A stretch of 17,472 nucleotides of DNA. Source: Acidobacteriota bacterium. GTDB taxonomy: Bacteria > Acidobacteriota > Terriglobia > Terriglobales > Acidobacteriaceae. The notes beneath the pieces were generated by a model that was not told the DNA's origin, made no database searches, and saw only the letters and a list, made by a program, of their open reading frames with translations. Both the position numbers and the translations under genes were made by a program. Positions 8,484 to 14,743 of this stretch are shown piece after piece (positions within the stretch are counted from its first letter, which is position 1; each line of letters starts with the position of its first letter). The stretch spans positions 1 through 17,472 of the forward strand of contig JAJZCP010000009.1 in NCBI GenBank assembly GCA_021846065.1. Reading direction: 5' to 3'.

Positions 8484-9731
8484 ATGGCAGGCAAGGGTTT
8501 CACCGTGAAAAAGAACTGGGACAATCCGATCGAGCACGCGATGCCCGCCACGGCGCGCGTCCCGGCTTCCTTTGCCATCGGACCCGTCACGGTCGCTCCG
8601 GCAACGGTGCTCGCGCCCATGGCCGGGGTCACGGACACGGTCTTCCGCCGCTTTATCCGTCATGCCAGTCTTTTCACGGCGAGCAGCGCTCATCCGGCAA
8701 GCCCCGCAGCCATCGAAGACACCGTTACCAACCAGCAATCCGGCTGCGGCCTGCTGATGACCGAATTCACCTCCGCCGACGGACTCTCCCGCATGCGCGA
8801 ATCCAAGCGCAAACGCTATCTCACTTTTTATGAGGACGAGCACCCCATCGCGGCGCAGATCTTCGGCTCCAATCCGGAGACGCTTGCCGAGGCCGCGCGC
8901 ATCGTCGAGCAGACCGGCTTTGACACCGTGGACCTGAACCTCGGCTGCCCGGCCAAGCGCGTCGTCGGCTGCAACGGCGGCTCTGGCCTGCTGCGCGACC
9001 TGCCGCGCATCGGCGAAATCTTCCGCGCCGTGCGCGCTGCCGTTAGCCTTCCCTTCACCGTCAAATTTCGCCTTGGCTGGAACGACGACTCGATCATCTG
9101 CGTGGAATTGGCCCGCATGGCTGAGTCCGAAGGACTGAATGCCGTCGCGCTCCACGCCCGCACCCGCGAACAGGCATACAACGGCCAGGCGCGCTGGGAG
9201 TGGATCGCCGCCGTCAAGGACGCGGTCCGTATTCCGGTCATCGGCAACGGCGACATCCGCACTCCCGAGGACGCCGCGGCCATGGTGGACCAGACGGGTT
9301 GTGACGCGGTGATGATCGGTCGCGCGGCCCCGTCCAATCCGTGGATCTTCCGCCAGATCGCCGAGTATACGGCTACGGGCAGCTATACAAGACCCACGGA
9401 AGCCGACCGCTGGCGCATGATCCGTACCTACTTCCAGATGCTGCTGGCTGAGGCCGAGGCCAGCCAGTCGTTGCCACGCGACGCTCGCCACGGCGAGACG
9501 GCGGGCAAGATGAAGCAGTTCGCCTCGTGGTTCACGCACGGCGTCGCGGGCGGCGCAAAGCTGCGCCAGCAGGTCTTCGTCGCGAAGACGGGCCGCGAGG
9601 TTCTTGATGTCGTGGATCGATTCTTCGAGTCACGGCTGGCCGGCTCGACCGCTGCCGAAGAACTCCCGGACACCGAAGACGCGAATGTCGGGCACGCGCT
9701 TTCATCCTCGGCATTCGCCTGCTCCGGCTGA
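8484..9731 (+). CDS. dusB: tRNA-dihydrouridine synthase, DusB-like
   Basis: FMN enzyme of the Dus family that reduces uridine to dihydrouridine in tRNA D-loops. In the 415-residue product from ATG 8484: FMN-binding APMAGVTD (44-51), catalytic C155 in DLNLGCPAKRV, K194 in FTVKFRLGW, H224 in ALHARTREQAYNG, and the phosphate-site residues NGDI (255-258) and GRAAPSNPW (279-287). Compared with typical DusB (about 320-330 residues) there is a polar N-terminal extension of about 30 residues, and an extra stretch of about 25 residues (about 62-87) between the first strand/helix and GCGLLMTEFTSADG. Start: GAGG (8475-8478) is 5 nt before ATG 8484. The reading frame opens at GTG 8400, but that region holds the rpmE hairpin. 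The subclass name rests on overall similarity. Confidence 0.93.
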   Translation: MAGKGFTVKKNWDNPIEHAMPATARVPASFAIGPVTVAPATVLAPMAGVTDTVFRRFIRHASLFTASSAHPASPAAIEDTVTNQQSGCGLLMTEFTSADGLSRMRESKRKRYLTFYEDEHPIAAQIFGSNPETLAEAARIVEQTGFDTVDLNLGCPAKRVVGCNGGSGLLRDLPRIGEIFRAVRAAVSLPFTVKFRLGWNDDSIICVELARMAESEGLNAVALHARTREQAYNGQARWEWIAAVKDAVRIPVIGNGDIRTPEDAAAMVDQTGCDAVMIGRAAPSNPWIFRQIAEYTATGSYTRPTEADRWRMIRTYFQMLLAEAEASQSLPRDARHGETAGKMKQFASWFTHGVAGGAKLRQQVFVAKTGREVLDVVDRFFESRLAGSTAAEELPDTEDANVGHALSSSAFACSG

Positions 9732-9753
9732 GGCCTACGGGATAGCCTCGGCC
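9726..9753. terminator. Shared hairpin over the convergent stop codons
   Basis: GGCTGAGGC (9726-9734) pairs with GCCTCGGCC (9745-9753), 9 bp including one U-G wobble, around a 10-nt loop. The stem contains the dusB stop (9729-9731) and the loop contains the stop of the opposite gene (9735-9737). There is no clear U-tract, so bidirectional termination is a suggestion only. Confidence 0.4.
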
Positions 9754-10490
9754 CTCACGCTGATCTCGACTTTGCCATCCGAGAGATCGAGCGTCCCGAT
9801 GGAAATGCTTTTCCCTTCGGCCAGAGGCGAGCGCTCGTCGAGTTTGACCTGGCGAATCTCCGGGTCCGGCGGGACGGTTGATTTCTGATCTGCGATGCTC
9901 GACCGCTCGATCGTGGAGTGCAGGCGGAGTCCCTGGCCGACGCCTTCGAGCGAGGCGTCGATTCGCAGTCCGAGGTCGATGTACTGGACCTGCGTTCCCT
10001 GGTCGCCTTTGGCTGAAGTGCTCGTCACCAGCGGCACACGCACTCCCTGCCGCAGTACCGTTTCGCCGGACGCAGAAAGCATCACCGACTCGTGCTCAGT
10101 TTTCGTCTCGCCTCCCGTGCCGCTTTCAGTCAGCGTGTAGGTCAGCCGATACATCACTCGCGCCTTGTCGAGATCGGCAACGATCGTCTCGATCAACTGC
10201 ATTTGCTGCGAATTGGCCGTCACGGCAATGGCATTGGCGGACGTGACGTAATAGACCTTCGCCCGCGGAACCAGATTCCGCAGCGTCGTCTGCAAATCTT
10301 CCGCCTGATTGATATCCGTGATGGAATGCAGCGGAAACAGACGAAAGCTCGCTTCCGTATCCGTCGCCGGACTGCTCTGCGCGCGAACCCCCGGCGCGAC
10401 CACGCAGAGCAGCGCAACGATTGTAAAACGCAACCGCTTCCTTGACCATGATGCGGCTCTGCCGCCGCTCAACATCTGCATTCGCTGCAT
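9735..10490 (-). CDS. Exported secretin-like protein lacking the pore-lip region
   Basis: A 251-residue exported protein. Residues 1-37 form a signal peptide (SRKRL then a hydrophobic core, cleavage after VRAQ). Residues about 50-112 resemble a secretin N-domain: RLFPLHSITDINQAEDLQTTL, NAIAVTANSQQMQLIETIVADLD. Residues about 145-235 resemble beta-strands of the secretin core: LRQGVRVPLVTST, YIDLGLRIDASLEGVGQGLRL, LAEGKSISIGTLDL. The long gate and outer-membrane lip segments of true secretins (usually more than 400 residues) are absent. Start: ATG 10488-10490, because GGAGG (complement of 10496-10500) lies 5 nt upstream; an earlier in-frame ATG at 10505 lacks this. It converges on dusB with only 3 nt between stops. 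Possibly a periplasmic partner of a pilus or secretion machine; the homology is by eye. Confidence 0.75.
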   Translation of the reverse strand: MQRMQMLSGGRAASWSRKRLRFTIVALLCVVAPGVRAQSSPATDTEASFRLFPLHSITDINQAEDLQTTLRNLVPRAKVYYVTSANAIAVTANSQQMQLIETIVADLDKARVMYRLTYTLTESGTGGETKTEHESVMLSASGETVLRQGVRVPLVTSTSAKGDQGTQVQYIDLGLRIDASLEGVGQGLRLHSTIERSSIADQKSTVPPDPEIRQVKLDERSPLAEGKSISIGTLDLSDGKVEISVRAEAIP

Positions 10491-10534
10491 TGCAACCTCC
10501 AGCATTTCTGTGCTTCGATTTCCCGGATAAAGAT

Positions 10535-10549
10535 GTGTATCTCATACAC
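10535..10549. promoter_or_regulatory. Perfect palindrome upstream of the secretin-like gene
   Basis: GTGTAT-CTC-ATACAC is a perfect inverted repeat with a 3-nt centre, 44 nt upstream of the preferred start. It could be an operator for a dimeric regulator. No second copy was noticed in the window. Confidence 0.3.
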
Positions 10550-10736
10550 GGGACGCCGCGAACGCCGAATGCGCTCACGCCTGGAGAAAGAGTCGGTGAA
10601 TCCAAGCGCAACCCTGAGTCGGACGTGGGGAAATTCATGCGCGACGCCGCGACCGGATTTGCAGTGCTCGCTCTGGAAGAGCGTGGCGGAAAGCTGAGAT
10701 AGATCGACGCAGGCCGCGGCAAGCGGAGATCGATTT

Positions 10737-12374
10737 TTACTCCCGGCGCTTGTGAAAGACCGTCTTCAGCGAACTTCGCCAGTCCTCGCCGACGGCCAGC
10801 AGTTCCCAGTCCACCTGCGGCGAAAGGTATCGCAGGACGATCTCATTTGCCGGATGAATGCGCAGCGCCGGAGCGACGAGCAGAATCTTTGGCGGCGAAT
10901 CGGAGATCTCCACGCCGGGGAAATATCCGTTGCGCTGAAATGCATCCAGCACGCGCCCTGTCGCACGGTCCAGTCCGCGGTCGCCATGCAGCGCGCGCAC
11001 ACGCATCCAGTAGTCGAGCGCCTGCAACGGCAGATGCAGGTCCTCGTCGGCTTTCACCTCGAGAATCACCATGCGGCCGGAGCGGTCCACGGTGAGCAGG
11101 TCCATCATGCCGCGATCTCCGCTGGCCATTGCAGGCACCTGCGTGTAAAGAAACTCCTGCCGCAGCGAGGGCAAAAACTCCACCATCCCGGTTCGGATGC
11201 GCGACTCCAGCCACCGCTCCGTCTGCAAACGAAAGAGCGCATCCTTGATGGTTCCATTGGGATGACGCGCGGCAAAGAGACGAGCCAGCAGGGATCGGCA
11301 AAGCGGCTCTGTCTCCTCGTTGAGTGGCGTTTCGTTTCCACCAGCGCCAAAGGTGACCTCAAACGTTCGAGCAAACGATCCATAGGCGGCCTGCTGCCGG
11401 ATTCGCGCAAACTCCAGCCCCTCAAGCAGAAGCGCGACTTCGGTCGCTTCCCTGGCGCGCACCTCCACGCAAGCGGCAGAATGAGCCGGCAACAGCGCAA
11501 GCAGTGTTTCTATGCCCGGCTGCGCCCGCTCAATCGCTGCCTGCGCATCAAAGGCATGGGTCAGGCGAAGGCTTTGATTTCCGTCTTCTTGAATCTCAAC
11601 GGCGGTCAATTCTTCGGTCTTTTCATCCAGCGTGAAAAGTCTCCAGGCAGCCAGCCCCGGGTGCAGCCATCTCATGCGCGCGGCCGTCGTCTGCTCCATT
11701 CCAACGGGCACAATCACGCGCAGAGCGCCGTAGTGTCGCTGGCGAGCGCTTTTGCCCACATTGTGCGTGCGGCAATGGTCCATCCAGAGCAGCCCGACCG
11801 TGAGCACACCATCAACGACCGCCCTGGACTCCGCAGCGCCGACGCCGATCACCGCTTCAGCCTGCATTCCCCGGCTGCCCTGCAGCAGTTGTCCGCGCAC
11901 ATAGGCAGGCCCGAAGCTGTGTTCCAGGTCAGCCGCGGAACGGAAACCATCCGGCGTCCAGTCTGGAAATTGCCGCCTGAGCACGCGCTCCAGCAGCCGC
12001 TGATACTGTCGGCGCTCGCTTTCGCGCGCAGTGGGTGTCCGCCGGTCGCGCTGGCCGACAATCTCCAGAGCGCCCGGTTTGCTCACCCCCATCCGCCGCG
12101 TGATGAGCCGCAGACAACCAGCGCGCAGTTGCGCATCCACCACAGTCCGCACCAGATTCCGCTCTTCACTCCAGAACTGCAGCAGACAACGGCCATGCGC
12201 GAGCGAAAGGGAATAACGCGCCAGACGCAGATCAAAGAGAAGCGTGCCGTCTTCGAGCACTGCCGATTCAGGATGGTCTGTAATGTAGCGCTCAACAGCC
12301 TCAGCCAGCTTCTCGGCCGACTGCTCAGCCCCGGTAACGCTGCTCCAGACTTCCCTCTTGGCATCCGCGGACAA
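10737..12374 (-). CDS. Large unknown protein with C-terminal PD-(D/E)XK nuclease-like domain
   Basis: A 545-residue soluble protein. The first ~375 residues match nothing I recognise. Residues about 380-500 carry a PD-(D/E)XK arrangement: RWLESRI helix (388-394), D425 in RGMMDLLTVD, ExK at 439-441 in MVILEVKAD, and Q451 in LPLQALDYWMRV. This is the layout of NucS/RecB-like nucleases, and the end (LAVGEDWRSSLKTVFHKR) resembles C-termini of such proteins. The nuclease-like active site is complete, so DNA cleavage is plausible but unproven. Start: TTG at 12372-12374, 6 nt after the DinB stop and without a Shine-Dalgarno, suggesting translational coupling. The opposite strand is also open for 550 codons, but that reading is basic and low-complexity and has no domain. 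Confidence 0.82.
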   Translation of the reverse strand: MSADAKREVWSSVTGAEQSAEKLAEAVERYITDHPESAVLEDGTLLFDLRLARYSLSLAHGRCLLQFWSEERNLVRTVVDAQLRAGCLRLITRRMGVSKPGALEIVGQRDRRTPTARESERRQYQRLLERVLRRQFPDWTPDGFRSAADLEHSFGPAYVRGQLLQGSRGMQAEAVIGVGAAESRAVVDGVLTVGLLWMDHCRTHNVGKSARQRHYGALRVIVPVGMEQTTAARMRWLHPGLAAWRLFTLDEKTEELTAVEIQEDGNQSLRLTHAFDAQAAIERAQPGIETLLALLPAHSAACVEVRAREATEVALLLEGLEFARIRQQAAYGSFARTFEVTFGAGGNETPLNEETEPLCRSLLARLFAARHPNGTIKDALFRLQTERWLESRIRTGMVEFLPSLRQEFLYTQVPAMASGDRGMMDLLTVDRSGRMVILEVKADEDLHLPLQALDYWMRVRALHGDRGLDRATGRVLDAFQRNGYFPGVEISDSPPKILLVAPALRIHPANEIVLRYLSPQVDWELLAVGEDWRSSLKTVFHKRRE

Positions 12375-12380
12375 GCGAGG

Positions 12381-12926
12381 CTACCAGCCTTTGGTCTGGC
12401 GTAGCCGCACGATGTGCGCCGTGTGATGGCGGCTGTGCCAGTCATAGATGCCCAGCGCCAGCGCCAGCGACTGTCGGCCGCTCTTCGGATGCACGTAGCC
12501 CCGCTCCAGAAACTGCTCCTCACTCATCGACTCCAGCAACGCGACCCAACGCGCATGAAGCACGTCAATCATCGCGAGCGAGACCTCCACCGGAAGCCGC
12601 ACGCTATCCGGCAACTCTGCCCAGGCTGCCTCGTCGTAGGCAGTGATCGCGGGCCAATCCTCGGTCAGCGCCAGCTTGAAGCGCACATAGGAGTTCATGT
12701 GACTGTCGGCCAGGTGATGCACCGTCTGGCGCACCGTCCATCCGCCTTCGCGATACGGCGTGTCAAGCTGCTGCTCGTTCAACCCTTCCACCGCCTTGCG
12801 CAGGGCGCGCGGCAACTGGCGCAGCGTCTCGATGCTGGCCGCGCGCAGTTCCGGCGTGCTCTCGGCGGGACGGGAAAACTTTCCAATCGGGTACTTCATC
12901 ACTTCCAGTGTCGTATCCAGTGTCAT
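12381..12926 (-). CDS. DinB/YfiT-like putative metal-dependent enzyme
   Basis: A 181-residue DinB-superfamily four-helix protein close to YfiT/BstA, a group including thiol S-transferases (bacillithiol or similar). Visible: the YPIGKF N-terminal motif (12-17), GGWTVRQTVHHLADSHMNSY (61-80) and YDWHSRHHTAHI (161-172). Candidate metal ligands are one of H70/H71 plus H164 and H168. Length matches the family. Start: ATG 12924-12926, with GAGGA 5 nt upstream; an in-frame ATG nine codons later lacks one. It sits 24 nt after the His-rich peptide gene and 6 nt before the nuclease-like gene, so these three probably form one transcript. The thiol substrate, if any, is unknown. Confidence 0.9.
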   Translation of the reverse strand: MTLDTTLEVMKYPIGKFSRPAESTPELRAASIETLRQLPRALRKAVEGLNEQQLDTPYREGGWTVRQTVHHLADSHMNSYVRFKLALTEDWPAITAYDEAAWAELPDSVRLPVEVSLAMIDVLHARWVALLESMSEEQFLERGYVHPKSGRQSLALALGIYDWHSRHHTAHIVRLRQTKGW

Positions 12927-12950
12927 GACTGTCCTCGTGCTTCCGTGCTT

Positions 12951-13145
12951 CTACTTTGCCGCTGTCGTTGTCTTCGTTGCGGCCGCGCCCTTTGTACCAC
13001 TGTTTTTTTGCGCCGAGCGATGCGCGTGGCGGTGACCGCGGGAATGGTGATGTTTGTGGTGAAAAAAATGGTGCTTGCGACCGGCCGCATAACTCGGTGT
13101 GACGCAAAGCACAAGAACAAAAAGAACGAGCGCAATTCGTTTCAT
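12951..13145 (-). CDS. Small exported histidine-rich peptide
   Basis: A 64-residue product. Residues 1-21 are a clear signal peptide (MKR, hydrophobic ALVLFVLVLCV, cleavage after SYA or SYAA). Residues 25-42 contain ten histidines (HHFFHHKHHH then HRHAH), and the tail is Ala/Thr/Lys-rich. Mature peptide of about 43 residues, very basic; metal binding (Ni, Cu or Zn) is a natural guess. The start ATG at 13143-13145 was chosen over longer in-frame starts, which would overlap tldD and spoil the signal peptide. TACGCT ends 7 nt before the ATG and no Shine-Dalgarno is present. First gene of the His-rich/DinB/nuclease-like cluster and divergent from tldD. Confidence 0.7.
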   Translation of the reverse strand: MKRIALVLFVLVLCVTPSYAAGRKHHFFHHKHHHSRGHRHAHRSAQKNSGTKGAAATKTTTAAK

Positions 13146-13152
13146 GTTGAGC

Positions 13153-13158
13153 AGCGTA
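13153..13158 (-). promoter_or_regulatory. Candidate -10 element for the His-rich peptide gene
   Basis: On the minus strand TACGCT ends 7 nt before the ATG at 13145. With no Shine-Dalgarno in between, this fits a leaderless transcript. The next genes of the cluster would be read from the same promoter. Confidence 0.4.
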
Positions 13159-13248
13159 CCATGCGGCGGCCTTGCGCCGCATCCCGATCCGGCACCAGAG
13201 AGGGATGCGCAGCCGCGCACAACCCACGCCGGCAATTCCCTGCCAGCG

Positions 13249-13254
13249 TACACT
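13249..13254 (+). promoter_or_regulatory. Candidate -10 element for tldD
   Basis: TACACT ends 6 nt before the ATG at 13261, with only GAAGAC between, so a leaderless transcript is likely. It lies within the 115-nt region shared with the divergent His-rich peptide gene. Confidence 0.4.
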
Positions 13255-13260
13255 GAAGAC

Positions 13261-14733
13261 ATGGAAACTGCGCCAAACGCACTCACTCCCCCGCCAACCG
13301 AGCCGCAGAATCATCGTCACTATTTCTTTCAGAAGTTCGGCATCACCGAGCGGCTGCTGGAGCGCTGCCTGGGCGAGGCGCTGAGCGCGGGCGGCGAGTT
13401 TGCCGATCTCTACTTTGAATCAGTCACGGCTACCTCGCTCGGCATCGAAGAGCAGATCGTCAAATCGGCCAGCACCGGCACGAGCGTCGGCTGCGGCGTG
13501 CGCGTCATCGCAGGCGAACGCACCGGCTACGCCTACACCGACAATCTCAGCCCGGAACGGTTGCTGCACGCGGCACGCACTGCGGCGATGATCGCCAGCG
13601 GCCCGGCGAAGCAGCCCATCGTTGGTTTTCAGGATGCTCGCAGCACGGATCTCTATCCGGTTCCGCTCGGCGGATTCGACCTGGACCTTGCAGCCCGGCT
13701 GGAACTGATCCAGCGTGCTGACCGGGCCGCGCGCGCCTTCGATCCGCGCATCGTGCAGGTGCGCGCCAGCTATGCCGAAGAGCTGCGGCGCATCCTCGTC
13801 ATCGGCTCGGATGGAGCCTTTGCCAGCGACACGCAGCCGCTGGCCCGGCTGAATGTTTTTGTCATCGCCCAGGACGCGCAAAACACCACGCGCGGCAGCG
13901 CTGGCGGCGGCGGCAGAGCTGGCATGGAGCAGTTCGCCGAAACGAAAAGCCCCGAGCACATGGCGCGGGAAGCAGCGCGTGGCGCGATTCTGCAACTGGA
14001 CGCGCGTCCGGCGCCAGCAGGCGAGATGGAAGTGGTGCTGGGTCCGGGATGGCCGGGAATTCTGCTGCATGAAGCTGTGGGCCACGGCCTCGAAGCGGAC
14101 TTCAACCGCAAAGGCACATCGGCGTTTTCTGGCCTGATTGGCCACGCCGTGGCGAGCGAAAAAGTGACCGTGGTGGACAACGGAACGATGGCTGGGCGGC
14201 GCGGCTCGCTCAATGTGGACGACGAAGGGTCGGCAACGCAGGAAACCGTGCTCATCGAAAACGGAATCCTGCGCGGCTACCTGACCGACAAGCTCTCGGC
14301 GCGGCTGACCGGGGCGGCCAACACCGGCTCCGGACGGCGCGAAAGCTACCAGTGCATCCCCATGCCGCGCATGACCAACACGTACATGCTGGCCGGACAG
14401 GACGAACCGGAAGAGATCCTGCGCAGCGTCAAGCGCGGCCTCTATGCGGTCAACTTTGGCGGCGGACAGGTGGACATCACAAACGGAAAATTTGTCTTCT
14501 CCGCCTCGGAAGCCTACCTGATCGAGGACGGTAAGATCACCGCTCCGGTGCGCGATGCAACGCTGATCGGCAACGGCCCGGAGGCGCTGCGCTACGTCTC
14601 GATGGTGGGCCACGACCTTCGGCTCGATGAAGGCATTGGCACCTGCGGCAAGGCCGGACAATCGGTTCCTGTGGGCGTGGGCATGCCGACGATCAAGCTT
14701 GACCGGATGACGGTCGGCGGCACAGCGGGCTGA
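13261..14733 (+). CDS. tldD: TldD-family metalloprotease
   Basis: A 490-residue peptidase of the TldD/PmbA family. In characterised systems TldD is the catalytic zinc subunit and works with TldE (PmbA) to degrade unfolded peptides, process microcins or act on gyrase poisons. The signature HEAVGHGLEADFNRKGTSAF (270-289) holds the HExxxH zinc motif (H270, E271, H275), and the third ligand cysteine is C462 in GTCGKAGQSVPVGVG. Length is close to E. coli TldD, with about 20 extra Pro/Asn-rich residues at the N-terminus. The frame is open upstream to 13099, but ATG 13261 is preferred because a TACACT hexamer lies 6 nt before it and the earlier part is not conserved in character. No TldE gene is in the window; downstream is a convergent CRTAC1 gene. 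Confidence 0.95.
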   Translation: METAPNALTPPPTEPQNHRHYFFQKFGITERLLERCLGEALSAGGEFADLYFESVTATSLGIEEQIVKSASTGTSVGCGVRVIAGERTGYAYTDNLSPERLLHAARTAAMIASGPAKQPIVGFQDARSTDLYPVPLGGFDLDLAARLELIQRADRAARAFDPRIVQVRASYAEELRRILVIGSDGAFASDTQPLARLNVFVIAQDAQNTTRGSAGGGGRAGMEQFAETKSPEHMAREAARGAILQLDARPAPAGEMEVVLGPGWPGILLHEAVGHGLEADFNRKGTSAFSGLIGHAVASEKVTVVDNGTMAGRRGSLNVDDEGSATQETVLIENGILRGYLTDKLSARLTGAANTGSGRRESYQCIPMPRMTNTYMLAGQDEPEEILRSVKRGLYAVNFGGGQVDITNGKFVFSASEAYLIEDGKITAPVRDATLIGNGPEALRYVSMVGHDLRLDEGIGTCGKAGQSVPVGVGMPTIKLDRMTVGGTAG

Positions 14734-14743
14734 TTTCCTTCGC

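Noticed and set aside
10752..12404. A 550-codon open frame on the plus strand, longer than the gene it opposes
   Set aside because: It is antisense to the nuclease-like gene. Its translation is basic, rich in Arg, Gln and His, and shows no domain, while the minus-strand reading has a coherent active-site motif. Long antisense frames are expected in GC-rich genes.
13146..13286. Upstream extension of the His-rich peptide reading frame
   Set aside because: It would run into the tldD coding region and bury the signal peptide inside the protein. The ATG at 13145 gives a proper exported start.
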